Positions 1-11,640 of a stretch of DNA of 64,000 bases are shown in pieces. Below the pieces are notes generated by a model. That model was given only the letters and a program-made list of their open reading frames with translations, was not told the DNA's origin and ran no database searches. This stretch comes from Flavobacterium covae (GTDB lineage: Bacteria > Bacteroidota > Bacteroidia > Flavobacteriales > Flavobacteriaceae): assembly GCA_019565575.1 (NCBI GenBank), contig CP067379.1, positions 682,001 to 746,000 on the forward strand, in the 5' to 3' direction. Within the stretch, counting starts at the first letter, position 1; every line of letters starts with the position of its first letter. The translations under genes were made by a program, and so were the position numbers.

Positions 1-2890
1 ACGGATATCATCAAAATACGAAACCGTTCCAACTTGAGATGATGAGATATTGGAGTCATTAACTAATTCTAAGTAAAACTCGGCACTTTCTTGAGGAACA
101 GTGAACTCACCTATTATCCGTTGCCAACCATCAATGATCTCGCCTGATGGAGCAAACTTAATGGGATCTTGAAAAGATTCTTCGTATTTATCTGTAAAAG
201 CTACACTTATGTATGACTTTTCAAAATTTAAATACTGTTTTGTAGGTTCATTTTCACTCTCTTCACGTACCCATCCTGAAACCAAATATTTTTTATTTTT
301 TATCAATTCGAATGAACTACATTCGTTACAAGGTTTAGGTGGAGTCATCTTACAGCCTTCTTCAGTTTTTTCAATACCCATTCTTTGAATAGGTGACAGT
401 AAACATCGACCATTAGTATCAGATGCAAAAGTGGCAAAACTATTTCTTATTGTTCCAAGTTCATTCCCAGTAGCTTTAGCATTGTAAATGACTTCTATGG
501 TTTGACTTGGTTTTAGAATTAAGCCTTGTTTAAAATCTACTTTCATCCAATTCGAAGTATCAGTGTTACAACTATTTGAAAAATTAGGAACAGACCCATT
601 CTGTGTATAATCGCATACTAAACTTTGCCTATTCATATCTACACCATTTGAAGCAAAATCTACCTGAACTTGTGTGTTATTTAACTGGTTTCCATCTAAA
701 TAAACTGGAAGGGGTTTTTGAACAATCATATTTTAATTCAAATGGGACATTTGTATTTCTTGGATCTGTGTTACTTTCATAATTATCGTTTGTCAAGGGT
801 CTTAAATTAAGAATGTTATGTAATATAATATCTTTTGTCCCTGTATTGATTACTCTTAATTTTAATTTAGTATTCTCGTTTCTTCGAATCATTACATAAT
901 CATCATACCACTCTTGATTGTCTTCACACCACACTAAAAACTGAGTTTGATATCTTCCAATATCAGGAACAGTAATTAATGTTTCATTAGAAAAAAAACC
1001 ACTATTACTAGTAATTCTATTCTTTATTTGGGTTCCAGTATAAACACCTTGTTTTATTTTAACTTTAAATTCAATTATTAAGTATTTCGTGTCATCACAT
1101 GGTAAAGTAAAATTGCTAAAACTTAATGTTCCTCCTCCGCTAGAATTGTTTACAATTGGTTTTGTTATAGTGATTCTATTATTAGTACCAGGTAAAGTAT
1201 ATGAATTACCATAAACAAGAGGTATGTTAGTTAAATTAGGATCATTAGTGTAAGCTATTTTTAAACCACCTAGAAAAATTTGATTTGAATCTAGCGGGTC
1301 TGTAAAAATCGAATTTAGTTGCTCTTTAACCCCGGTATTTGTTATTTTAATTCTGTAAATAAATACATCATTTGAAATTCCTAATGCAGAAGTAGTAAAG
1401 TTGCTACTGTTATCAGTTGTAACTTTTTTTAATTCTTTTCTTATTCTTATGATCGGGTTGCAATTGTTAACAGTTGCAGTGAATTCTCTATAAGGAATAA
1501 AAACTTGATCGTTTATGGTCGCTGTAGTTCCAAAAATAAAACTGCTACCACTTGTAACAAGTGAAGGGTTTCTGTAATTAAATCGAATATTTGCAAGCAA
1601 ACGATAAGATAAGTCAAAGCATGCAATTTTAAAAAGTACATGTTTAGCATTAGCCTGATTTGTAGGGTTGTTTGCTTGATCTAAATAGGAAACTTGAACT
1701 AAGTTATTACAAATAGTATTAGCTCCAATTAAACGTTCTGATAATAAATTTATATTGTCTGGAAGAGTTACTTTATACACTCTTAAAGAATCGCCTGTAG
1801 GTGCAACATTTTTACTTGAGGAAGTTCCTGAAATAGGACCTGGCGCATAAAAATCTATTATAACGGTGTTTGATTTCGTATTGCAAGAACTAGGACAATA
1901 TAAAGCGTAGCTAAAATCAATTTGATAGCCTCCATTACCTGTTGTACAAGAGTCGTCACAATTTGGTAACATTTTTGTGACAATTATAGGTCTTGGAGAT
2001 TGTGTTTCAATATCTTGATTGTTACAATCCTTAGAGATTGCATAAGCTTTTAGTTGTAAGTCTCCAATACAAGTTGTATTTGTACAAGGATATTCAACTT
2101 CTATATCGTATACTTTTTGAAAATAGCTAGTTGAGCTAAAAGGAACATTCTCCCCAATCCAAGAAACGATTTTGGTACTCCCGCTTGTGGTTTCGTTAAA
2201 ATTTCCATTTACAGTTTCAAAGGTATTATTTTTGTAAACACCTTTTATTATTGCACAATTAGGTAATTCTACATAAATTATTGGGGAATTAAAATTCACT
2301 CCATTACTATTACTATTAATAGCATCATAATTTGAAATTTCAACTGAATAACGGACTTTTTTTCCTAGACAAAAGGCATCAATTTGTGAAGAATTCACAT
2401 TTGTTTTTTTGTCATAGGCTGTTATTTGCCTTAAGTATATTTTTGCTTTATTACTCGCAGAAGCACTAATGGTTAAGGTTTCGGTAGTTTTAATCAGATT
2501 TCCACATTCAAAATACTTGGCAAAAATAGATGTTTGCGCACCATTGCAAGTGGTGCCTTCTTGAAATTTAACCCCTACTAATAAAGTTATACTCGCTCCA
2601 ATTTGATAAGGTATATTCGTTATAGTTAAGATGTTGTTGCCGCCACTTGTAGAAACATTAGCAACCGCAGATCCTATAATACTATTTGCAGGTAAGTATT
2701 CTAGAGAACCAAGGTTTAATTCTATTTTCTGATCTCTACAACTAGTGATAGTAGGATTGATATAGTTAATGTTAATAATAAAAGGTGTTCCAGTGGGTTT
2801 AGGATTAGCTGGATTTTCAACGCTTACATTTATTTGAGCTACAGTACTTAGGCTAAAAATTGCAAATAGAAATATAAATATATTTTTCAT
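1..2890 (-). CDS. Large secreted surface protein, C-terminus outside window
   Basis: Starts at 2890 with a Sec signal peptide (residues 1-18, cleaved after TVAQ). The visible part is a string of beta-rich, Asn/Thr/Ser-rich domains with paired cysteines, resembling the DUF11/SdrD-B type surface repeats seen in Bacteroidota (family assignment is inference). The reading frame stops at 677, but the minus-strand frame shifted by one base at about 710-720 (a run of C and A on the coding strand) continues open to position 1 and ends in the window with ...SYFDDIR, a motif typical of the end of a jelly-roll carbohydrate-binding-like domain. So the gene is at least 960 codons and runs out of the window. 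It lies 13 bases downstream of the SpvB/RHS-like gene and is probably co-transcribed with it. No catalytic motif seen. Function unknown. Confidence 0.7.
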
Positions 2891-2903
2891 TATAAGTGCT
2901 TAA

Positions 2904-5900
2904 CTAGTTGTTTTTACAAGGTTCAATTTTTCTTTTATAAATAGCTCTGTTTCCAGGTTTAACTACCAAACTTTTAACACCTGTATGCGATTTTTTATTA
3001 GTTACATAAACAGCATTATTAATTAATGTTTGTGAAAAGTTAAAATGTGGTTTATAAACATTTGAATTCAAGTCATCATAATAATCTTCAAAATTATCGG
3101 CTCCAATTTCTTGATATTTAGTGTTTGAGCCAACTGCAACCGGAAGTTTGTAGTGATAACCATATTGTGCTGCAGAGTAACGATTTAAAGCATCTTTATT
3201 TTCAACTTCAACACCATAGGGGTTATATTTTGTTATTGCACTTGCAAAAGTCCAATTTTGTTTATTCATAACCCATTTACCCGTATTATCTATTTTATAA
3301 AATGAACTATAATCTTTAAAATGTCCTTTGTTTCTTCTATTAGTTTCTTGATTACTAATTCTACTAGATAAATAGGCATAAGATCTAACAGGTTTCCACT
3401 GTCCTTTTGCATTGTATAGATAAGGATTTACAGGGTTTCCTACACCATTTATTAATCCAAACTCGTTTGGAAGATTGTTTTCACATTGAGACTTCCAATC
3501 ATCGGAATATTCAATTGCACTAGCATTAATTACTCTGGCTTTATTGGTATCAGTTGCGAGATACGTAAATGGATTTATTATTTTACCATTAATTAAATTA
3601 TTTAAAGGATTTATCATAGCAGTCACAGAAGCCATGCTTGAAGTTTGTAAATTCTTATTACCAGAATTTATAATTTTAATGCTAATTGGTCCTCTGGAAG
3701 TAGGGGTTATTTTATTACCTGCTCGATCCATTAGTTCTATGCCATCTATTCCAATATTTACAACCCAATATTTAGTAAAATCTGAAAGAATTAACTCGTC
3801 TCCTAGTTTAAATACTTGGTTAATATTAGGTTGGCCAGCACCTGAAATTATATATTTATTAGAAGATCCTTTCACTAGAGAACCTTCAAAATCAATGTTT
3901 TCAGAGGCTAATCCCATGTTTGAATAATACCAATAGGCAGGGTAGTTAAAACTGTAATATTTATCTTCAAACTCATTTGAAGTCTGTGTTAATAATACTT
4001 CTCCAGTTTTGGCGTCCCAAGCTAAGTTTTTTGTTGAAACCTTTGAGTTATTGTCATAAACTATTTTTTCTGATAAAAGTGCCATTCTATGTGTAACTTT
4101 TGTAGTTGTAGCAGTCCTTAATCTGTTTTTTTGATATTGCATATTAGGAATAGGCATTGGTATAGGAATTGGGAAAATTCCAATTATAAATAAGGCAAGG
4201 TTAGCATGCGTACCAAAGGTTTTTGTTATTGACTCACTTTGGTTAAAGTCATTGACCAGATCTCTTGTAACTCCAATAGTATTTGTGCTAACGTTGCCAT
4301 TTTCATCAATTGTAGTTACCTCATTGTTTAAGTTATATTTGTCGTCAATGCTATAAATATATTCTTCTCTACTAATGAAATTTTCGTCATCAGTAACTCC
4401 TTCTGCATAAACACTAGTAGATTTTGGTTTTCCGTCCATATCATTCGTTTCTATAGAGAAACCTTGTGAGAAAGTTAAGCTATTGTATGAATATATCTTA
4501 GGTAAAACAGCAGCTAATAAATTGTCTTCTGTAGTGTCTATACGCGGGTCGATATGTGTGAAATCGGTTTTTGTAGGAAAATCAAGACTTGTGTAAAAGC
4601 AAGATATGACTTTACCTGTGGCGTGTTTGCTAACTTTTTTGTTTGGGTTAACTACATCCGTTTTCGGTAAATTTGCAACAGTTACTCTAGAATAAGTAAT
4701 TTTAGGTGATGGGAAAAAAGCTTCACCAAATGGTAATTCAGTATAGTTATTTTCTGCTGGTGCAGCAATTCTATCGCCGTAATTTCCTTCTTTGCTGTAA
4801 AAAGGTTTTTTAAATGGGTTTTCTTGTGAACCATTAGGCTCAAAAGTTGCAACACCACTAGATGAACCATCTTTTAAATTGTATGTATAATTTTGACCAT
4901 ACATTTCATTATAAATAGGGTTGTCTTTTTCGCTATTCATAACATCCCAATTATCACTTAATTGTATGCTTTTTACTCTTAATCCCCCACCGTATTTAAT
5001 ACCATTTGGATTTTCTAAACGAACCCAAGATTTTGAAGGATTTAGTTTATTTGCTCTACCTTTCATTTCTAACATTCCATTAGGACCCGATAGTATTTCA
5101 GCCATCATAGCGATACTGTTAACAAGTTCTTTACAAGCCGCAATGAAAGATTTTGTTGTTGCATCTCCACCCATTTGATACATCCTACGATTTATATTTT
5201 GTCTACCAAATCCCCAAGCAGTTTTTGATATAGGATTTACGTCGCTTGAACCTGCAATGCCACCATCTCGTTTAACAGATTTTAAAGGAATAGCCACTAA
5301 ACCATCGCTGTTAACGCTCATTGTTGAGAGTTTGCTAGTGTCAGTGTCAATTAAAAAATATCCTTTAATGGGTTCATATTCGCCATTTACTAAGTCAACA
5401 TTAGCATTAAAAAGATGGGTTCATAAAGGTTTTCTGAAAGGTATTTTCTTCTAAATTGATCTGCACTAAGATTTGTGTCAGGTACCTTTAAATAAATATA
5501 TTTTATATGTCCAGCATTAAGTATGTCGTATAATATAGAATTATTTGAAGGAGTGCTATCATAACCTACACCATAAACCTCAAACATCTGCATGGCTTTT
5601 TTGTTTTGAACATATTTGTAATCATCACTTTCTGTTTGGATTTTGATTTTTCCGCCAGATGGTAAAGTGATTTCATTCAAAATCCAAGTACTGGTATTAT
5701 TATCAGCTGTTACTTTATCTTGTTTTACATAAGGGTATTCTGTGTTAGACAAACCTCCCGGATTGACAGATTTATCTTTATAATTACCCCATATATCAAA
5801 AGCTTTCATGTTATAATCCTTATTATTGGTATATTCAAATATATAAGGAGTATATTTGCCCATTAATGAATTTTGATAAGTAAAATAGACTCTTTTTAAG

Positions 5901-8278
5901 GTTAATTTTCCTTTTTCTTTATTTATATTTATATTATTTATAATTTCAACTTCACCACTATTACTAGGAACATTAGGACACAAAGAGTAATCATATTCAA
6001 AATGAGCTGTTTTGATAGGAATCGCATTTGATCCATTTTTTAAATAGTCCTCTTTGGCATATAAAATGATTTTGGAGATGTATTTCATTCTTTGGTTGTT
6101 GTCTGCACCTCCGTTTTCTCCTATGACCCCTAAAGCGTCTTTTCTGTCTTTTAATTCAAATACTGCAACGTGAGTTTTGGTAACAATTTTGTTTAAATAA
6201 ATTAGTTCTTTACTCCCATATAAATAGTGCCCTTTTTGATCAGATGGGTTAGTTTTTAAACCCTCAGAATAAGATGCTGTATTATTTTGAAAAGGAACTC
6301 TCCAATTATAAGTTTTTGGCGAACTATATTCAAATTTAGTATAATTACCTAAATCCATATCAGATGGACCATTATTGTCAATATCCTGATAATCTGGAGA
6401 CAAAACACTGGTAATTAGATAAGAATGAGCGTATTTAGGTGTGGTAGTTTTGTTGTAAAAATGATCACTATCCTCACTACCAGAGTTTTTCCCCATGGAA
6501 TTTTTATATGCAATTAATTCTGAATTAATATCGATCTTATCTTTATCTATACCCGAAACATCAAAACTAGCTTCTATTTTTGAATTATTGTATGCTGCTT
6601 TTCCATAAATATATTTGGAACCATCTGTTTTGATTACTTTTATTCCTGCTGTGTGATGGCCAGGAGCATTATTTTTAAAAATAAATTTATCATCAGCTTG
6701 GCTATTTTGTATCTTTTGGACAACCTGATTTCTTAGTTCTCTTTTTGATCGCGTTATTGGTTTGTTGTTTGAACTTGTATTGTATGAGTAAAAATGAGGA
6801 TTTTTAACATCGTATCTTGATTCTAGTTTCCTGTCACCCCAATCTCCAGAAATACCTAGTTTCATAGGTCCAGTGCCTTCAAAACCTGTTATATAGTTAG
6901 TATCTGTGTCTACATCTAGTTCTCCAACCATTTTATAGGATACATTTTGTAATAATCCTGTTTTACCGTACTCTGTAAATCTACCTAATGCATGATTATG
7001 AATATACCAAGGACCAGTAACACTTTCAGTTGGTGAATTTTGAAAATCAACTCCAGTGTGTACAGTACTACCGTAACCAAGCTCTAAACCATAAGACTGA
7101 CTGCTAGATTGATCAACTGTGGCATCATTATATAAATATCCAACTTGAGTATGGTGAGGTCTAAACATTCCTGATACACCTTGGCCTTGAATGGAGTAAG
7201 TGTCATAAGTATAATTGGTTAATGGTAGTACAGTAGAGTTTTTATTTATGGTTGTTTCGTTTTCTCTATTGAAGTCTAAGACACCTTCTCTTCCTCCTTT
7301 GAGATGAGTATTGTCATAACCAAAACCTCCCACTGTTTTGTTTTTTTCATAAATATTTTGGAAAGAACCATATCCTGAAATCCTTAATTCTCCTTCAAGA
7401 CCAAAAACCTCGCCTCCAATGGTAGCATTAAATGTTTTATTGTTGTTTATGTATGAAACACGTTTTGTTGGTGTGTAATTATGAGTATTATTTAATGATA
7501 GTTCAGTCTTACCATAACCATTTGTTAGTAATGTGCTGGTAATAAAACGAGCTGAATTACCTTTGCCCTGAAGAAGCATATTATTATTAATACAAGATGC
7601 ACTAATGTTTTCTAGACCTTTTCTGCTGCTAAAGTTACCAGAAAGTGATGCTGTAGTATTTTTATTTTTTGAAGTATACTTTGCGTCTAATCCAATATTA
7701 GCACCGCCTTCTGTAGAACCAGATAGTGTAAAACCTACAGTTGAGTCTCCGCCCATTTTAAAACTCATTCCTATTGATGGCTTAAAACTCAAACCGTTAT
7801 AATTGTTATAGTCAACGCCAAGTCCAATACTAAAAGGGATGTTGTTTCCTAGTAAAGCTGGACTTACATTAAAATTAGCTCCAATGGTTCGGTTTTCACG
7901 CATATCATTTTGATAATTCATGGGGTCTCCATTAAAGTCATCTGGTAAGCCACGCACTTGTCTTTCAATTTGACCGACGTTTAAATTCCAACCAAGTCCC
8001 ACCCAAGAAGCTTCTTGATCCATCGTAACTCCTGAATTATAAGCTAAGTTAATAGGATACCCCCCCACATCCATGATAGGAATATTATAATTAAAATCAC
8101 CACTTGATAAATCCACCATATCTGATGTGGCAATAGGTGTAAAGGAGTTAAATTCAGGTTGTGTAGGACCTGTTGTCAAAGCATAAGCTGCTGTAGGAGC
8201 CATCAACTCTACAATTAAATTTATCAACAAGTAATACGCAACAATCTTTGAAAAACGACTTTCTCTAATTTTTCTCAT
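2904..8278 (-). CDS. Giant SpvB/RHS-like secreted protein (one gene split by a frameshift)
   Basis: Two reading frames (8278-5390 and 5321-2904) form one gene of about 1,790 codons: at about 5412 adding one base to the coding-strand T/A run joins ...YLSENLYEPIFL to NANVDLVNGEYEPIKGY and on into the second frame without a stop. The N-terminus has a hydrophobic export segment (residues about 10-35). Residues about 45-120 carry an SSGDFNYNIPIMDVGG...LAYNSG...GLGWNLNVGQIER block, which resembles the start of SpvB/TcB/RHS-type proteins (PI.DVGG..LSY.SG..GLGW.L). The rest is beta-rich and aromatic. No C-terminal toxin or T9SS sorting domain was seen; the downstream gene may carry such a tail. The start codon overlaps the stop of the upstream lipoprotein by 4 bases. 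Substrate or partner unknown. Confidence 0.72.
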
Positions 8279-8874
8279 AGCTTTATTTGAGTATCGGCAC
8301 TATTAAATTTAAATTTTAATGTCCCTTTTTTAAATAATTTATCTTTGTATATTAACTGCACTTCCTCATCAGGTTGTATCCCTGAAAAATACAGCAGTAT
8401 TTTTTGGTAGGGTGTTATTTTGTATGTCCTTTCATAATTTACGCCAGCACAAGGAATCGTATCTTTTTTGGATGTTACTACATAAAAATCTTGATCTATC
8501 CCAAAAGCTAAATACTTTAGGCCTTCCTCGTAACTAATTCCCGTAAAAGAAGGATCAAGTAGTTCTTTTTCTTCTTCTTGTTGAAAAACAAACTCCATCA
8601 CCCGCTCTGTTTTATTAGCCTTATAAATAGAGTCTATAGCCCATAAATCTTGGCTACCTTGATTTTTTAACAAATAGTACTGAATAGGAACTTCTGTAGC
8701 CGTAAATCCTATATCGTCTACTTTTTGAGTACGCATACGCGATTTCCATCCACGTCCCTCTAATTGGAAGAGTTGATAACGAATATCAGAATCATCTTTA
8801 GGATCTTTTTTACAAGAATTTAAAGAGAAAAAGGGCACTACGAAATAGAGTAGAACCAATTTAATTTCCTTCAT
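8275..8874 (-). CDS. Hypothetical lipoprotein
   Basis: 199 residues. The N-terminus is a lipoprotein signal: hydrophobic stretch then the lipobox LNSC at residues 18-21, followed by a Lys/Asp-rich linker, so it is probably membrane anchored and faces the periplasm or surface. I do not recognise the family. The body is mixed charged, with several Tyr/Phe and ends in a beta-type stretch. It overlaps the Skp-like gene upstream (14 bases) and the giant SpvB-like gene downstream (4 bases), so it is surely in that operon and may help export or anchoring of the giant proteins (inference from position only). Confidence 0.7.
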   Translation of the reverse strand: MKEIKLVLLYFVVPFFSLNSCKKDPKDDSDIRYQLFQLEGRGWKSRMRTQKVDDIGFTATEVPIQYYLLKNQGSQDLWAIDSIYKANKTERVMEFVFQQEEEKELLDPSFTGISYEEGLKYLAFGIDQDFYVVTSKKDTIPCAGVNYERTYKITPYQKILLYFSGIQPDEEVQLIYKDKLFKKGTLKFKFNSADTQIKL

Positions 8875-9367
8875 ATTTTTGATTTGAAAATTGGATTAAA
8901 TCAAGCGTAATATCTACTTTAGGATTAGCATAAATAACTTGCTGTTCTTGTGTTGAACCTATCACAACTTGATAGTTTTGCTGAGTAGCATATTCTTGAA
9001 CATACTCTTGAAGTCGTTTCCAAATTTTAGCTGATTCTTCCATAACAAATGCTTGACTTGCTTGTTCGAATTCGTTTCGCTTTAAGATAAATTCTTTGTT
9101 TAAATTTTCGTTGTTTTCATTCCCAGGTGTATTAATTTTAGCATATAAGAGGTCTAAAACCGCTTTTTGTGTTCTAAATTCACGATCTCCTGCCTTTTTC
9201 ATTTCTTTGGTCATATTAAAACCTTCAAAAAGCTTTGCATTATTTACACACACTACATCAGGTGATTTAAACACCTGAAAAACAACTAATAATATTACAA
9301 CAAAGGATAGAAGAATTAACCCAATAGGTAGTATTTTGTCATTGCATTTTTCCCAACTAAAACGCAT
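8861..9367 (-). CDS. OmpH/Skp-like periplasmic chaperone
   Basis: About 168 residues from ATG 9367. The frame is open further upstream to a TTG at 9421, but a promoter-like TACTTTTG (9385-9392) lies inside that extension, so 9367 is preferred. One N-terminal membrane segment (residues about 11-30) is followed by VVCVNNAKLFEGFNM, like the start of mature Skp proteins (V.Y.d...l...), then a long Lys/Glu/Gln-rich helix (residues about 50-125) and a short beta end (YQVVIGSTQEQQVIYANP..DIT) typical of OmpH. It looks membrane-anchored rather than freely soluble. First gene of an operon leading into two giant exported proteins; a dedicated chaperone role is inference. Confidence 0.7.
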   Translation of the reverse strand: MRFSWEKCNDKILPIGLILLSFVVILLVVFQVFKSPDVVCVNNAKLFEGFNMTKEMKKAGDREFRTQKAVLDLLYAKINTPGNENNENLNKEFILKRNEFEQASQAFVMEESAKIWKRLQEYVQEYATQQNYQVVIGSTQEQQVIYANPKVDITLDLIQFSNQKYEGN

Positions 9368-9384
9368 TTTCTTATTTTTTCTTA

Positions 9385-9392
9385 CAAAAGTA
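9385..9392 (-). promoter_or_regulatory. -7 promoter element of the Skp-like operon
   Basis: Coding-strand TACTTTTG fits the Bacteroidota -7 consensus TAnnTTTG and sits 18 bases upstream of ATG 9367. The nearest upstream TTG is about 26 bases away, outside the usual 17-23, so the -33 part is weak. Confidence 0.45.
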
Positions 9393-9509
9393 AGACTTTT
9401 AAATACTTTAGAAAAATTCAAACAAATGTTTTTTATTTTTTTCTTACAAAAATTTATTTAAAGAAAATTTAATTTAAATTGCGCTTTTTTAATCAATGCT
9501 ACAAAAACC

Positions 9510-10125
9510 TTGAAAAAAAACACTTTTAAATTTACTTCTCTACTTTTTATCTATTCTTTATTATGCTCTTTTCAAGACCCTTTTTGATCAAGAGAATTTC
9601 AGATAAGGACTTCCGTTATGAGTTTTTTACAACGAATAAAAAGAAAACGCCTAAAATTAACAAAGACTATTTCTGGTTTAAAGGTGGACTTATACATAAT
9701 TCTCAATACGGTATTGCTGGTGAATTGTTAGATGGTAAATTTTCAAAATTTTACCATAGCAACCAATTGGCTGAACAAGGAACTTTTAAAAAAGGTCTAA
9801 AAATAAAAGAATGGAAATCTTGGCATCCTAATGGCAAAATTGCATTCATACAACATTGGTCTTCTGGACTAAAACATGGTGAGTATTTTTCTTTTGATAC
9901 AGAGGGAAAGATGATTGAGCGTGGATTTTATAAAAATGATTTAAAAGCTAAAATTTGGATTCATTTTGAACGAAAAGACACCTTATTTTACAAGGAAGGC
10001 AAAATCATATCACCCAAAAAAGCAAATAGGACTACTCAAAAAAAACCTGACACATCTGGTAAAGCTAGTTTTTTCAAACGTCTATTTCGTAAAAAAACAA
10101 AAATCATGATGCTCAAGGCGCATAG
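9510..10125 (+). CDS. YwqK/MORN-repeat lipoprotein, first gene of pseudopilus operon
   Basis: Repeats of the type G.....Y..NG.L.....y..G...G.W..y...G.....G.Y are visible from residue about 55 (KFYHSNQLAEQGTFKKGLK, SWHPNGKIAF, GLKHGEYFSFDTEGK, GFYKNDLKAKIWIHF), the YwqK-type MORN variant. The frame open from 9563 lacks a signal peptide. Starting instead at TTG 9510 gives a lipoprotein-type signal (SLLC) and joins the body after a one-base loss at about 9578-9585. At the 3' end a one-base loss in the A7 run at about 10091 would give a natural stop at 10125; uncorrected, the frame runs into the next gene's membrane segment and ends at 10204. About 205 residues. Overlaps the GspK-like gene by 20 bases, so co-transcribed with it. 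Function unknown; in other bacteria such proteins are sometimes annotated as toxin neutralisers, which I do not infer here. Confidence 0.65.
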
Positions 10126-11324
10126 TCTTCTTTATGCAATTTATATCTGTTTATTGATTTCCATTATTTGTGGAGCCTTACTCTATTTTTTTCAATTTAT
10201 ATAGTTTATTAAACCTACACTATAATTTAGAAGAGGAATTATATATACAAAATCAATCTGCCTTGAATTTTGCATTGGGAAATAATTTGAATGAAACCAC
10301 TGATTTTCTCACTGATGAAAACAATTCAATTCATAATAGTTATAATACAAAACCGTATGGTTTACTTAACGTAGTTACTACGCAATCTGTCTTTAAAAAT
10401 GATACGATTACAGCTACCCATTTAATTGGTGGTTACAATCATCTAGAAACAGCACTCTATATTTCTAATTTCACACAAAATATTGGGTATAATGGAATCA
10501 TAAAGTTACACGGAACAACTTATTTTCCTTCAAATTACATATCCCCTACTTATCTAACCAATGAAATAAACTCTTTCACACATATTGGAAGAAAAGAAAT
10601 TTCAAAACTTCGTTTACCTGAAATAAATCCTAAATTTAATAGAATTTTAGAGGGATTTACAACGAATAAAAACACTTTAAATAATAACAATAAAGTAAAG
10701 GATTCCTTATTTTTTAATTCATTTACCAAACCAACTGAAGAAATAAACATAGATAGTAATTTGAGTAATATTATAATAAAAGGCAATTTTATATTACACA
10801 ACAAAGATTCTATTAAAATTACTAAAAGTGCAATCTTAGAAGATGTTATCGTCGTTTCGCCAAGAATAACGATAGAAGAAGGCTTCAAAGGAAATGCTCA
10901 ATTTATAGCAACCCAAAAAATCAATGTTGGCACTAAGGTAATTCTAAATTATCCTTCCGCACTTATTCTTAAAAGCCAAGAAAACGAAGAAACTAAAATT
11001 AAAATTGGAAAAGAAACTAAAATTTTCGGCACAGTAGTTTTATTTGGGAATGGAATAGAAAATATTAGTAAAAATAGCATTAGTATTGAAGATAAGAATT
11101 TAGTAGTTGGTTCTATTTATTGTACTGGCAAACTTGATTTACAAGGAACAGTATATGGTTCTGTGTTTACTAATAAAGTTTTTAGACAAACTAGCTCCTC
11201 TGTACATGAAAATGTACTACATAATCTCACAATTAATATTACTAAAAAACCTTATTATTTCATGGATTTTCCTTTATTTATAAATCCAAATACAAAATAT
11301 GGTGTCATTAAAAAACTTAAATAA
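10106..11324 (+). CDS. GspK-like tip pseudopilin with beta-helical body
   Basis: Start ATG 10106 (or 10109) inside the preceding gene. The N-terminus is a type III (prepilin) signal: MMLKA, then HSLLY and a 20-residue hydrophobic helix. Processing after Ala5 would put Tyr, not Glu, at mature position 5; among T2SS pseudopilins it is GspK that lacks Glu5. The frame breaks in the T7 run at about 10187-10193 and rejoins the frame to 11324, about 405 residues. Residues about 210-380 are short regular beta repeats with Ile/Val and Gly at intervals (NIIIKGNFIL, AILEDVIVVSPRITI, KIFGTVVLFGNG, GSIYCTGKLDLQGTVYGSV), like a beta-helix or bactofilin-type fold. Overlaps the next pseudopilin by 26 bases. 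Role as pseudopilus tip is inference from the motif and operon position. Confidence 0.68.
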
Positions 11325-11640
11325 AGTAAAAGCTAATTCAATTCTAGAATCTGTGGTAGCATTGTGTATCATATCAATATGCTTGTACACAGCTATGTTA
11401 ATTTTTTCAGCCGTTTTAACTCCAAAGTCAGCACCTAAATACTATCAAACACAACATCAAACTAACGGTCTTTTTTATCTTACACAATTACAACTCGATT
11501 CACTTGTACAAGAAGCAGAAAATATTACTATAGAGACGAAACTAATAGATATAAATTTAAAAGAAATAAAAGTTTCATACAAAGATAGTTCTGAAACAGA
11601 GCTTACAAAAAAGTTTTACATACTTAATCATGAAGAATAA
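11299..11640 (+). CDS. Minor pseudopilin (GspI/PilV type)
   Basis: 113 residues. Residues 11-33 are KANSILESVVALCIISI.., a prepilin signal with cleavage expected after Ala12 and Glu at mature position 5, followed by a hydrophobic helix of about 20 residues. A short globular part follows (residues 40-113), small as in GspI. Overlaps the upstream gene by 26 and the downstream one by 11 bases. Matches the KA/xS processing pattern of the other pseudopilins of this window. Whether it is the I or J equivalent cannot be decided from the sequence alone. Confidence 0.72.
   Translation: MVSLKNLNKVKANSILESVVALCIISICLYTAMLIFSAVLTPKSAPKYYQTQHQTNGLFYLTQLQLDSLVQEAENITIETKLIDINLKEIKVSYKDSSETELTKKFYILNHEE

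Noticed and set aside
3544..3927. Plus-strand frames inside the minus-strand giant genes
   Set aside because: They are antisense shadows lacking start signals, with low-complexity hydrophobic translations.
9510..10125. Antitoxin of a toxin-antitoxin pair (YwqK label)
   Set aside because: No toxin gene adjacent; the gene overlaps a pseudopilin gene instead.
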